A stretch of 64,000 nucleotides of DNA from Planctomycetaceae bacterium. GTDB taxonomy: Bacteria > Planctomycetota > Planctomycetia > Pirellulales > Pirellulaceae. Below the pieces are notes generated by a model, which saw only the letters and a list, made by a program, of their open reading frames with translations, searched no databases and had not been told where the DNA came from. Both the position numbers and the translations under genes were made by a program. Positions 53,491-62,865 of this stretch are shown here, piece after piece. The stretch spans positions 1-64,000 of the forward strand of contig PAPJ01000008.1 in NCBI GenBank assembly GCA_002709045.1. The letters run 5' to 3'. The first letter of the stretch is position 1. Each line of letters starts with the position of its first letter.

Positions 53491-56046
53491 TTAACGAGTT
53501 GATGCCTCAGGTTGACTCAACTCGGATTCTTCAAATTGACTGGTTCCGGAGGAAATGACCTGGCGCACTTCGGAAACCACCTCGGTAAAGTCGGGGCGGC
53601 CGTAACTGACGGAGAATGGAGGCAGTTCTAGCAGAACACCGTCGTGACGTTCAGTTCGAGTTTGTGCGACAGCATCCCGTGCCCCAATATCTATTCCACG
53701 CTTTATCAGATTTGATGAAAAATCGATGATACAAAGCGGAGGTTCAAATCGGGGCTGGAGATTGATCACCACAACTTCACCACGACTTCTTTCATCGGAA
53801 AGCTGACTTTGCCGCAACAGATGTCCAAAGCCACGAACCACGCTATCAGCAAGATTCACACCATCACGCGTTGTGATGGGGCTTACATCAATAAGCAGTA
53901 CATGGGTAGCTCCCCATAATACGGCCGCTTCCACTGGTGCATTATGAGCAAAACCACCATCAACTAATTCCAAACGATCTCCCTGCTGCGGCATCCCTTC
54001 CACAATCTGTCCGGGAAAAGCGGGGTATATCGCAGAAGATCCAAGCACCACATTCATGAATTGTGACGGGGATTGGTTCATATCAATCCCCCGATTTCCA
54101 AAGTCTGGTTTAATACCGCTCTTATTTGCCTGCAGATAGAAGTACAATTCGGACGGAACTTCAGGACGGTTACGATCGATCGCAGTCGTTGTTAAAACAA
54201 GATCACGCTTTACAGAATCACTATTTACAATCCATTGTCCCATCGACTGCAGGCGTTGCTCTGTGGTTGCGTTATCATCAGTATGGTAATCCATTTCATG
54301 ATGGTTTGCGTGTTCTTCGAGCATCAAAGAATAGCCTCGCACCAATGCGGCACGAATACCATCTCCGGTTGAAAACGTCCTTTCATTAATCAGCATGGTA
54401 ATCATTTGCAGCAAAGGTAATCCAAGTACACCTACAGTCAAAACCCAATGAATCCGGCCACGACGTATTTTTAATTCTTGCTTATCTGGATCTCCTGTAA
54501 GCCTGGCCACAAAATAATAGATCGCGCCGGCAAACAGCATGGTGATCGCTGTATATTCGGCACCGATCCTGCACCATAACCACAGATGGTGCAGGAGATG
54601 GTTCTGCCCAAGTAAGCCCCAAGGCGTAAACGGAATTATGCAAAGCGCCAATTCAACAGCACCAATCAACAGGCAGGATCGATAGAAAAATTTCAGCCGT
54701 GTATCATATCGTCGACGAACCAGACGACCAAAGAGATAAATCAAAGTCATCTGTAGAAACGCAAACCAGATTCCAGCATTCACCCTAACTGAAATCGAGG
54801 GCAGGATAATTTCCCGTTGATCCAATGACTGCCAGACATCCTGTAATACCTGCTGCCCCTGAGGATATCCGGACACATTCATCGATACAGGTACAGCGTT
54901 TAAAGCGCCTCCGGAGGTTCCCACGACTAAATCAATATCAAGTTCAGATCCATACTGAGTATTGAGCTCGCGAAGATAATTTTCCAGCTCTCTAATAACA
55001 CCTACCTGATAAGCACACCGTGCTCCACCCCCGGAAAGGACAACCCCCATCCTGAACGGCTTCTTGTCAGACGAATTCTTCTCAGCATGTGCCAGTAACT
55101 GCCCGATACCACGCAGATCCTGACGGACCAGCAACTCGTCCGGTTGATTACTTCCGGAAAAAAGGCTCTGCTGCAATTCGAGATAATCCTGATTCCCGTT
55201 TTCCGATGGTAAAAATAACGGTTGGGGTTTGGAAAAGACTTCTTGCTCCATTAATTGCCTGAGTCGCTCTAATTGATCAAAATCCTTTCTGACGACCAGC
55301 ACATCGTGAGGTATTTGCACCTTTTCCAGCGCCGGCATCTCGATCTTTGCAATATCCGACTGCAATTCAGGATGTTTCACGATCGCGTCATCCCAGACAA
55401 ACCCAATCGTCGTGAGACCGTCCTGATTCTGTGCTATCGCCTCCAGCACTTGAGAATGCGAGTGCATGAAACGCGTCGCTTTCTCCGGTAACTCAATGCC
55501 TAACTCCTGCATTACCTGCTGAGGCACTAAAGCCCCCGAAGCTGACTGTGGATGTACCAGCAGAACTTCCAGCGTCTCCTGTTGCAAAGCCTCTTTGATA
55601 TCTGCAACTGTGATTCCTGAATTTTCAGTATGTGTCAAACAAACTGATTGGTAAAAACGCTGAAACTCGTCTATTCTTCGGTCTTCAGTTACCCAGGGAC
55701 CAACTCCTGGGCCGGCATCCATTGTTGCCAGATATTGATATTTATCGGCAAGTCCACTTTGTAAAATCCCTCTAACGTAGCCTCCGGCGGTCAACAAAGC
55801 CACATCGATTTCATCGGTTTGCAACCAATGCGAAACCTCACGATAAGAACCTGCCGCAACCTGAAAACGAACGGGAGGGTTTTGTGAACCTGAAAGCAAT
55901 GCCAGCAATGACCGCAATTCACCATCCTTATCCTGAAAAGCTTCATAGGTCACAACGCCGACACGAATGGCTAAACTATCCTCTCCCGACAGGCGAACTG
56001 CCGGACTGAGAAACAGCAGGAATGTCAGTAGTATTCTTCCAAACAT
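53491..56046 (-). CDS. PhnD-like binding domain fused to a patatin-like lipase split by four membrane segments
   Basis: An 851-residue membrane protein. A signal peptide (1-20) leads to a periplasmic binding domain at about 25-300 of the PhnD/phosphonate ABC type (RVGVVTYEAF, EIDVALLTAGGYV, HPQSASGALVP). A patatin lipase follows, with the oxyanion motif GGGAR at 339-343 and the nucleophile S378 in GTSGG. Four hydrophobic segments then lie near 425-442, 458-478, 497-515 and 532-552, and the catalytic D696 in DGG comes after them. With an even number of helices both catalytic parts can lie on the periplasmic side. It probably hydrolyses phospholipid or fatty acyl esters, sensing a small phosphonate- or anion-like ligand. 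Confidence 0.85.
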   Translation of the reverse strand: MFGRILLTFLLFLSPAVRLSGEDSLAIRVGVVTYEAFQDKDGELRSLLALLSGSQNPPVRFQVAAGSYREVSHWLQTDEIDVALLTAGGYVRGILQSGLADKYQYLATMDAGPGVGPWVTEDRRIDEFQRFYQSVCLTHTENSGITVADIKEALQQETLEVLLVHPQSASGALVPQQVMQELGIELPEKATRFMHSHSQVLEAIAQNQDGLTTIGFVWDDAIVKHPELQSDIAKIEMPALEKVQIPHDVLVVRKDFDQLERLRQLMEQEVFSKPQPLFLPSENGNQDYLELQQSLFSGSNQPDELLVRQDLRGIGQLLAHAEKNSSDKKPFRMGVVLSGGGARCAYQVGVIRELENYLRELNTQYGSELDIDLVVGTSGGALNAVPVSMNVSGYPQGQQVLQDVWQSLDQREIILPSISVRVNAGIWFAFLQMTLIYLFGRLVRRRYDTRLKFFYRSCLLIGAVELALCIIPFTPWGLLGQNHLLHHLWLWCRIGAEYTAITMLFAGAIYYFVARLTGDPDKQELKIRRGRIHWVLTVGVLGLPLLQMITMLINERTFSTGDGIRAALVRGYSLMLEEHANHHEMDYHTDDNATTEQRLQSMGQWIVNSDSVKRDLVLTTTAIDRNRPEVPSELYFYLQANKSGIKPDFGNRGIDMNQSPSQFMNVVLGSSAIYPAFPGQIVEGMPQQGDRLELVDGGFAHNAPVEAAVLWGATHVLLIDVSPITTRDGVNLADSVVRGFGHLLRQSQLSDERSRGEVVVINLQPRFEPPLCIIDFSSNLIKRGIDIGARDAVAQTRTERHDGVLLELPPFSVSYGRPDFTEVVSEVRQVISSGTSQFEESELSQPEASTR

Positions 56047-56048
56047 TT

Positions 56049-57107
56049 TTATCTATCCGCTTCTAATTCAGACATCTGACTTAGACCCACGGTTCGCAGG
56101 TGAATTGAGTAGTTTTCATCGACTTCAAAATCAGTAATATCAACAAGATATCTTTTTCTCAATTCTCTTAATGAATTAACTCCCGGAACTATTTTCAGAG
56201 CATAGATGATTCTATCAACTAACCCTGTAAAGATTATTCGTTTATCCCATTTTGAAATTGGAGCGGGAGCTAACTTATTTAGATGATAAAGCATATTACT
56301 TGCACAATTATTTGTAATCGTGTGATAAAACTCGGGATTTTCCTGAAGATTTATTACTCGTTGCATAACGTCTTCGAATAATCGCTGCACAAATTCACGG
56401 CCCATCATGAGCGGATAGAGGCGTACCGGATCAAGCCTGATATGTGTTCGCAACCCAATCAAATCCGCTTCTGTCCCCACTACGTAGGCTAATTCAAAGT
56501 TGCGAAATAATCCTCGCTGTACGCTAAACTCCTCACCAAACTGTCGACGGATTTCAGCAGAGACGGCAAGCGTATTCCACTTGTCATCTTCATCCTGGTA
56601 TTCAAAAGTGATGAAAATATGAGCCACACCTTCCCACGTTGAAATTTGCTCAACCCCCAGCCAGACTTTCCGCAACCCCTGCAGAGGTATCCTGCGGGTG
56701 ATCCAGGACGCTGCAAATTTGGATTCTGATTGATATGAAAAGTCGCGCACATTTCGAATTATTGCGATTCCATCATCTATTTGTACCTGTGCCGAACGTT
56801 GCATATCCTCAGCCCAGTTGTGGTCAGTCCGTGGGCGAATACAAAGCAGTGCCATAAGCACCAGCAAATCAAACCCCCAGACTCCATAAATCAGTATATG
56901 TCGATCTTGGTAATGAAATGCTGCGAATAGGAACGCAGTTACAGCAACAACGGCCAAACCAAAACCCAATCTGGAATTTAGTTTCGGAAAGAAGGTAATA
57001 CCAGCGGCGGCCCAGATTAATGCTATTAACCAACAAAACCAACCAACTGCCTTTAGAAGAATATCGATGATAGGCCATAAGACCCCGCTGTCTTCAAACA
57101 TCCCCAT
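56049..57107 (-). CDS. DUF4105 membrane-associated protein
   Basis: A 352-residue protein with about three membrane segments in its first ~100 residues (IDILLKAVGWFCWLIALIWAAAG, GFGLAVVAVTAFLFAAF, and GVWGFDLLVLMALLCI). The remaining soluble part matches DUF4105 (Lnb-type N-terminal domain), including PEFYHTITNNCASNMLYHLN with its conserved Asn-Cys pair. The family occurs in the bacterial envelope; a Cys-dependent hydrolase role has been suggested. The gene lies two bases upstream of the patatin gene and is certainly in its operon. It may help process lipids or lipoproteins. Confidence 0.82.
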   Translation of the reverse strand: MGMFEDSGVLWPIIDILLKAVGWFCWLIALIWAAAGITFFPKLNSRLGFGLAVVAVTAFLFAAFHYQDRHILIYGVWGFDLLVLMALLCIRPRTDHNWAEDMQRSAQVQIDDGIAIIRNVRDFSYQSESKFAASWITRRIPLQGLRKVWLGVEQISTWEGVAHIFITFEYQDEDDKWNTLAVSAEIRRQFGEEFSVQRGLFRNFELAYVVGTEADLIGLRTHIRLDPVRLYPLMMGREFVQRLFEDVMQRVINLQENPEFYHTITNNCASNMLYHLNKLAPAPISKWDKRIIFTGLVDRIIYALKIVPGVNSLRELRKRYLVDITDFEVDENYSIHLRTVGLSQMSELEADR

Positions 57108-57197
57108 ATTATAGATGATCCCTGCAGTATTACCCCAGTTTTAGCTCTGTATTTCATATCTAGATAATACGACGAATCAATGCAGCTGATATGATTT

Positions 57198-57206
57198 TGA
57201 TATAAT
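57198..57206 (+). promoter_or_regulatory. Probable extended -10 promoter of the aminotransferase gene
   Basis: TGATATAAT is a perfect TATAAT box with an upstream TG, the extended -10 pattern that can act without a good -35 element. It is about 80 bases before the ATG at 57286. It sits inside an inverted repeat, ATGATT to AATCAT (57191-57209), which could be an operator. Confidence 0.45.
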
Positions 57207-57285
57207 CATTGGACGCAATAGCTTCCGTCTATTGTCTTGCCACCTTGACGAATAACTAAAATATATCTGGAGTTAGTGAATACCG

Positions 57286-58557
57286 ATGAGTGATATGCAT
57301 CCTGCATTTAGCAACTTTGCTCGTGGAGTAACAACCGAAACAGCCTTCGATGTGCTTGTTATAGCCAAACAATTGAAAGCGGAGGGAAAAAAAGTTGTGG
57401 AATTGGAAATTGGCGACAGTCCTTTTCCATCGACAACCAACGGAGCCCAGGCTGGCATCAAAGCCATTCAGGATGACCACTGTCACTACGGTCCGTCAAT
57501 TGGTATTCCCGAATTCCGCGAAGCCGTTGCCAATTACGTTAATGACGAATATGGCTTAAACGTTGCTGCCGGCAATGTGACTGCAGGTCCTGGGGCCAAG
57601 ATCTTCGAAACGTTATTTTGCGAAGCTTTCATTAATGAAGGCGACGGAGTACTGGTATTCAGTCCTTTCTTCCCGACTTATCCGCCTAACATCGAACGTC
57701 GTGGTGGGCGAATTGTTTATTCCGAACTGAAGCAACAAAATGCATTCCGTCCTAATCTGGATGATATTGCTAAATTTATAAATGAAGATCCCAATCCAAA
57801 AGCAATTTTCATCAATACTCCTCACAACCCAACCGGCGGTATCGCGACAGAAGAAGACCTTAAAGGCATTGCCGATTTAATTCGCGGTAAGGACATCGTC
57901 GTTTTCGCAGATGAACCTTATGACCAAATGGCCTGGGAGGGCCAGCACCATTCGCTGCTGGCTCAGCCAGACATGCTCGATCAATGTGTCTCCTGCTACA
58001 CGTTCAGCAAATCCTTTAGCATGAGCGGCTGGCGACTAGGTTATGCCGTTAGTAGTGAACGTATTATCAACATGATTGCTAAACTAACCAACAGTACGCT
58101 GTCATGCATTCCTCCATTCGTCCAGATGGCCGGAGCAGCTGCCCTGAACGAGGATCGGGATCAACGTGATCAGTACATGGCAGAATTCAAAGAGCGTACC
58201 GTTTCTCTGGCAACGAAGCTCAATGAACTTGAAGGCGTTAATTGCCTGATTCCCGGTGGTACATTCTATGTCTTCCCAAATGTTGCTGAAATTTGCAACC
58301 GTCTCGGGATCACCTCACATGGTCTGGCTCTGTACCTGCTCAAAGGAGCTGATGACAATTTCGGGGTCGCCTGTCTCGGCGGAGAATGTTTCGGAGATGC
58401 CGGACATGGATTCATTCGGTTCAGTACTGCAGAACCGCCGGAGTTAATTCAGGAGGCGCTCGATTTCCTCCCCGTGGCGTGGAATAACCAACAAAAAATT
58501 CAGGCATTTCTTACTGACAACCCTAAATACACCCTCGAGACCCCCTACGCCGTTTAG
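57286..58557 (+). CDS. Class I/II pyridoxal-phosphate aminotransferase
   Basis: A 423-residue cytoplasmic enzyme of the aspartate-aminotransferase fold. The PLP lysine is K242 in TFSKSFSMSGWR. N181 in TPHNPTGG, D209 and Y212 in FADEPYD, and R250 complete the cofactor pocket, while the terminal FIRFST segment carries the substrate-carboxylate Arg. The family includes enzymes for aspartate, aromatic amino acids and kynurenine. The exact amino donor is not evident. It is 26 bases upstream of the MoxR gene and may be the first gene of that operon. Confidence 0.9.
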   Translation: MSDMHPAFSNFARGVTTETAFDVLVIAKQLKAEGKKVVELEIGDSPFPSTTNGAQAGIKAIQDDHCHYGPSIGIPEFREAVANYVNDEYGLNVAAGNVTAGPGAKIFETLFCEAFINEGDGVLVFSPFFPTYPPNIERRGGRIVYSELKQQNAFRPNLDDIAKFINEDPNPKAIFINTPHNPTGGIATEEDLKGIADLIRGKDIVVFADEPYDQMAWEGQHHSLLAQPDMLDQCVSCYTFSKSFSMSGWRLGYAVSSERIINMIAKLTNSTLSCIPPFVQMAGAAALNEDRDQRDQYMAEFKERTVSLATKLNELEGVNCLIPGGTFYVFPNVAEICNRLGITSHGLALYLLKGADDNFGVACLGGECFGDAGHGFIRFSTAEPPELIQEALDFLPVAWNNQQKIQAFLTDNPKYTLETPYAV

Positions 58558-58583
58558 GCCTGCAAAACAAATGGAACATTAAC

Positions 58584-59528
58584 ATGGCTGATGTAACCAG
58601 TATTGCCCAACGCATTATCTCAAATGTGGAACAAGTGATCGTCGGCAAGCGACCTCAGTTGATACTGTCACTGGTTTCATGGTTATGCGAAGGACACATC
58701 CTGCTGGAAGACGTTCCGGGAGTTGCCAAAACAATTCTGGCCCGGGCATTGGCTCGCAGCGTTGGTTGCCGTTTTAAGCGGGTACAATGCACCCCTGACC
58801 TACTTCCCACAGATGTAACAGGGGCATCGATTTTCAATCCTAAAACAACTGAGTTTGAGTTTCGTGCTGGTCCTATCTTCGGGCAATTAGTACTGGCCGA
58901 TGAAATCAACCGTGCCACACCGCGTACTCAGGCTGCCTTGCTTGAAGCGATGGCAGAGGCCCGAGTCACTGTCGACGGATACTCACACACACTGACTCCC
59001 CCCTTTCTGTTAATTGCAACGCAAAACCCGGTGGATCATGAGGGAACCTTTCCTCTGCCGGAAGCGCAACTGGACCGTTTTCTAATGAAATTCCAGTTGG
59101 GCTATCCAAGTATGGAGGAAGAATTACGGATGCTCACCATGTTGCAGCACCAACACCCGCTTGAGTCAATCGGTGAAGTTGTGTCTGCCGAAGAGATCAT
59201 CGCTTGTCAGCAATCGGTACGTACGGTGCATGTGGATGAAAAAGTAAGCCAGTACATCATGGAAATCATTCATGCAACGCGAGATCACGAAGATTTAACT
59301 TTGGGGGCAAGTCCGCGTGGTTCTATCGCTCTGTTTCGCGGCGGGCAGGCGATGGCTGCCTTAAGGGGACGTGATTACGTTCTACCTGATGATGTCAAAT
59401 TTATCGTGGGACCGATTCTGGCTCATCGCCTAATCCTTTCCCCTGAAAGCCGACTACGCAAAGTCACGTCCGAACAGGTGGTGCAGGATATCGTTTCTGA
59501 AATTGCTATTCCAACATTAAATATTTAA
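58584..59528 (+). CDS. MoxR-family AAA+ ATPase
   Basis: A 314-residue ATPase. Walker A is LEDVPGVAKT near residue 45, Walker B is LVLADEINR near 107, and the sensor/arginine-finger region contains ATQNPVDHEGTFPLPEAQLDRF. MoxR proteins act as chaperones that insert metals or assemble complexes, usually with DUF58 and VWA partners. It heads a MoxR-DUF58-DUF4129 operon with gaps of 14 and 11 bases. The role in planctomycetes is not established; envelope or cell-shape functions are suggested for homologous operons. Confidence 0.95.
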   Translation: MADVTSIAQRIISNVEQVIVGKRPQLILSLVSWLCEGHILLEDVPGVAKTILARALARSVGCRFKRVQCTPDLLPTDVTGASIFNPKTTEFEFRAGPIFGQLVLADEINRATPRTQAALLEAMAEARVTVDGYSHTLTPPFLLIATQNPVDHEGTFPLPEAQLDRFLMKFQLGYPSMEEELRMLTMLQHQHPLESIGEVVSAEEIIACQQSVRTVHVDEKVSQYIMEIIHATRDHEDLTLGASPRGSIALFRGGQAMAALRGRDYVLPDDVKFIVGPILAHRLILSPESRLRKVTSEQVVQDIVSEIAIPTLNI

Positions 59529-59542
59529 GTGGAGAGCAGCCA

Positions 59543-60850
59543 ATGAAATGGCTCATCGGCGCACTGCTCATTCTCGGATTTTCATTTGCTATCGGTTCCG
59601 ATCTGCTTGCCTATGCGATGTACTCACTACTAACGCTGATCGCCGTCAGTCGCTGGCTTTCAAAAAACTGGGCGGCTCAACTCTCTGCAACACGACAATG
59701 CTCTCAATTAAAAGCGGAGATAAACGATCATGTGGGAATCGAACTGGAATTAACCAACCGTGGTAAACTTCCAGTCCCGTGGATCCTGCTGGAAGATATA
59801 CTTTCAAAAAAGGCGTTTCAACACACACCGCCCAGTCTTGAATTGCAATCGAGTCGTATCAAACTGACGATGTTACGGGCAAGCCAGTCTAAAAAACTGC
59901 AATATCACTTTAAGTGCAATCGGCGGGGCTTTTATCAACTGGGACCGACAGTTCTGGAAACTGGTGACCTGTTTGGACTACATCGACGATTTCAGGTTAG
60001 AACCGAGCCGCAATACTTAACGGTCTTTCCAAAAATCGTGTCGATTGATGGATATGACTTATCCAGCAGACGACCAATCGGTGAGATCAAAATGACGCAT
60101 CGACTGTTTGAGGATCCTACACGTATTGCCGGGGTAAGATCATATCAGGAGGGAGATCCACTCAACCGAATTCACTGGCGCGCAACAGCCCGGACTGGCA
60201 AACTGCAAAGCAAGATTTACGAATCGTCGACGGTGGCCGGTCTAACGATAGTTTTAGACTTTCATGAGAACGGGTTTTATGGCCAACACGAACCCATGCG
60301 ATCTGAACTGGCGGTCACCGCTGCAATTTCAATCGCCAACACTGTTCAACAGCTCGGACAACAGATCGGCCTACTGACAAACGGACGCGATGCAGCAGAC
60401 CGTATGAGACAGCAGGGTTGGGATGTCGAATTAGACGATCGGGAACAGGCACGTCAAGCTGGTACTATGATCAACGAAAACGACCGCCTGCGACCACTGC
60501 ATGTTCCTACACAACGATCCTCCGAACAGTTTTATCGAATTCAGGAAATACTGGCCCGAGTGGAAATCTCTGATGGCTTGGATTTTGCTCACCTGCTATT
60601 GGAAGCACAATCGCGTGTCCCTCGCGATGCAACTATTCTGGCAATTATCTCGAAAGAAAATATTCCGACTACAATTGCTTTGGAAAACATGGCTCGCCAA
60701 GGTTTCGCTGTTTCCGCCATGATCAATGTCTATGAGCATGAACAATATGCTCAAATTTCAGGCCCACTAATCGCAGCCGGAATTGAAACTTATCATTTAC
60801 GTGACGAGGATTCCGTCGTTCATGTTTGCCGCAGACAAATACTCCGCTAA
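59543..60850 (+). CDS. DUF58 domain-containing membrane protein
   Basis: A 435-residue protein with two membrane segments at the N-terminus (IGALLILGFSFAIGSDLLAYAMYSL) and a DUF58 domain in the C-terminal half. The signature is in EDPTRIAGVRSYQEGDPLNRIHWRATARTG, where the conserved Arg-Asp-His-Trp residues lie. A VWA-like fold is expected around it. It starts 14 bases after the MoxR gene and is followed after 11 bases by the DUF4129 gene, the usual partner order. It is likely a membrane-anchored client or effector of the MoxR ATPase. Confidence 0.93.
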   Translation: MKWLIGALLILGFSFAIGSDLLAYAMYSLLTLIAVSRWLSKNWAAQLSATRQCSQLKAEINDHVGIELELTNRGKLPVPWILLEDILSKKAFQHTPPSLELQSSRIKLTMLRASQSKKLQYHFKCNRRGFYQLGPTVLETGDLFGLHRRFQVRTEPQYLTVFPKIVSIDGYDLSSRRPIGEIKMTHRLFEDPTRIAGVRSYQEGDPLNRIHWRATARTGKLQSKIYESSTVAGLTIVLDFHENGFYGQHEPMRSELAVTAAISIANTVQQLGQQIGLLTNGRDAADRMRQQGWDVELDDREQARQAGTMINENDRLRPLHVPTQRSSEQFYRIQEILARVEISDGLDFAHLLLEAQSRVPRDATILAIISKENIPTTIALENMARQGFAVSAMINVYEHEQYAQISGPLIAAGIETYHLRDEDSVVHVCRRQILR

Positions 60851-60861
60851 ATAATTGAGAA

Positions 60862-62865
60862 ATGGATCGCAAGCAAAAAACAACGTTCGATTACATAATG
60901 ATTGGCGTCAGCCCGGCACTGGTAACTGTCATGGTGACCAGCCTTGCGCTTTTTGTCTCGACCTTACTCAACCCCAGTCCGTTTATGGGGCGATTCAACT
61001 TTATCTTAATCATGTATTCGATCGCTACAGTCGCCATTGCACGTATCTCGATCGAAGAAGGCAAGGAACGTGCGGTCTTTTTCGGGATCATACTGGCTGT
61101 CGAAGCACTGGTGGCAATGACTTCACTGGTACAGTACGAAGAGACCGTTGGGGGTATGAAATTTATATACAGCGCTGTAGTCATCGCAATCACGTGGTGG
61201 TCGGCTCATCAACTGACCTGGGACTGCACGGTTATTGAAGATCATGACGAGGCAAGCAATCAGGGTTTACTCCAGAAAATCGGGCTCGAGGGGAGAATTA
61301 CTGAGGGCAAGAAAGCCACTCACCTCAATCTGGCAGAGACAAACAAAGACTCGATTGCCGACGAATTAAAGATAAACTGGTTGGAAAAATGGAAAGAAAA
61401 CAGGAAAAGACCCCATACTCCCGGTGTATGGGTAATCTACTATTCACTGGCTGCTCTGCCATTATTTGGTCTGGGTCAACTTCTTGCTGATGCTAAAGTT
61501 AGTCGTGTCTGTTTCATATACCTCTTTGGTTACGTCTGTAGCGGGCTTGGACTACTGCTAACGACCAGCCTGCTCGGCTTGCGTCGCTATCTTCGCCAGC
61601 GTGACGTTGAGATGCCTCATCAAATGGCAGGGATGTGGCTCACTGTCGGCGCCGTAATGATAATGGGCTTCATGGCGTTGGCCTTCTTTCTTCCCAGACC
61701 GGGAAATACACGCCAAATTGCTGATGTCAGCAGCCTTTTCGATCAAAGCCAGGATGCTTATGACACTTCCGACTACGCAGTAGGATCCGATGGCAAGAAT
61801 GATGGCAATGAAGGCGAATACAGTAATAAAAAGCAACAAGACACAATGCCCGCTAATTCAAATGAAGACTCACAGAATAGGGGTCGTCAGGGGGAACGGG
61901 CGGAGCAGAAAAGTCAGAACAACTCGCAAAACTCTGAAAATTCAGAAAGTGATTCGAACCAAAACTCCCAAAGCAATGAAAATCCCAACAAAGCTTCCGA
62001 AAAACAGACAACTCAAGAAAATGGGGGAGATAATCAATCCTCAGACGATTCCTCTAGCCCATCTAGCGAACAAAAGGATGCTAAAAAAAACAGCAACGAC
62101 TCACAATCCGAGCAGCGAGACGATGGAAACCAAGCAAGTCAAAACAACAATTCTGAAAGTAACGACATAGAAGAAAATCAATCGCAGCAAAGAACTCCGG
62201 ACAACGAATCCAATGGTCAAGACCAGCAACGCGAAGCAGTGGACGACTCGTCCTCGCAAGAGAAGCAAAGCAATTCGCCTTCGTTCTACCTGCCCGCATT
62301 ACCTTCTCTGGGAGCCCTTGGAATAATTGTCCAAATCCTTTTCTGGATTGCTGTAAGTATTGTCACGCTTTATTACATGATCAAAAACCATAAATCTCTT
62401 TGGCAGGCTTTGAAAGAAATATTCTCAAGCTTCCTCCATTGGTTATCCGGGGTTTTTGCAGGAACCGAGCGTGAACCCACCGAAGAAAAAGAGCGTGCAT
62501 TCGAGCAACCAGTACCGTCCTATCCGCCTTTTAGCAGTTTCCAAAATCCATTTACTGCAAATACCCAGATGCCATTACTGGAATTAGTGCAATACAGTTT
62601 TAATGCCTTGGAATCTTTAGGCAGGGAGTTGGGGATTGAACGTCAGGACGACCAAACTCCTAATGAATTCAGCCAGGCGATGGCTCAGCACATTACTTCC
62701 TTAGGTCAGTCAACTCTTCGTCTAGGTAGACATTACAGTCTGGCGGCATATGCTCCGGCGTTACTTAATCAGAATTGCATTCAGGATCTGAAGACCTTCT
62801 GGCAACAACTCAGTATTGTTGAAATCCGCAAATATCATTCCACTATTGAACCGGGCCCGAATTAA
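60862..62865 (+). CDS. Membrane protein with DUF4129-like C-terminus and a Ser/Asn/Gln-rich linker
   Basis: A 667-residue protein. The first ~290 residues contain about six membrane segments. Residues about 295-475 are a low-complexity linker of Ser, Asn, Gln, Glu and Asp. A further membrane segment at about 490-515 precedes a cytoplasmic or periplasmic C-terminal domain of DUF4129 type (ERQDDQTPNEFSQAMAQHI). The third gene of MoxR-DUF58 operons is often a transglutaminase-like protein with a DUF4129 tail. Here no transglutaminase core (Cys-His-Asp) is visible; the linker takes its place. It overlaps the end of the converging PP-loop gene by 23 bases. Confidence 0.8.
   Translation: MDRKQKTTFDYIMIGVSPALVTVMVTSLALFVSTLLNPSPFMGRFNFILIMYSIATVAIARISIEEGKERAVFFGIILAVEALVAMTSLVQYEETVGGMKFIYSAVVIAITWWSAHQLTWDCTVIEDHDEASNQGLLQKIGLEGRITEGKKATHLNLAETNKDSIADELKINWLEKWKENRKRPHTPGVWVIYYSLAALPLFGLGQLLADAKVSRVCFIYLFGYVCSGLGLLLTTSLLGLRRYLRQRDVEMPHQMAGMWLTVGAVMIMGFMALAFFLPRPGNTRQIADVSSLFDQSQDAYDTSDYAVGSDGKNDGNEGEYSNKKQQDTMPANSNEDSQNRGRQGERAEQKSQNNSQNSENSESDSNQNSQSNENPNKASEKQTTQENGGDNQSSDDSSSPSSEQKDAKKNSNDSQSEQRDDGNQASQNNNSESNDIEENQSQQRTPDNESNGQDQQREAVDDSSSQEKQSNSPSFYLPALPSLGALGIIVQILFWIAVSIVTLYYMIKNHKSLWQALKEIFSSFLHWLSGVFAGTEREPTEEKERAFEQPVPSYPPFSSFQNPFTANTQMPLLELVQYSFNALESLGRELGIERQDDQTPNEFSQAMAQHITSLGQSTLRLGRHYSLAAYAPALLNQNCIQDLKTFWQQLSIVEIRKYHSTIEPGPN

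Noticed and set aside
61790..62170. 126-codon Lys/Thr-rich frame
   Set aside because: It is the shifted reading of the Ser/Asn/Gln-rich linker of the DUF4129-like protein.
61780..62290. Possible tandem repeat in the linker of the DUF4129-like protein
   Set aside because: It is compositional bias (Ser, Asn, Gln, Glu codons) without a regular repeat unit.
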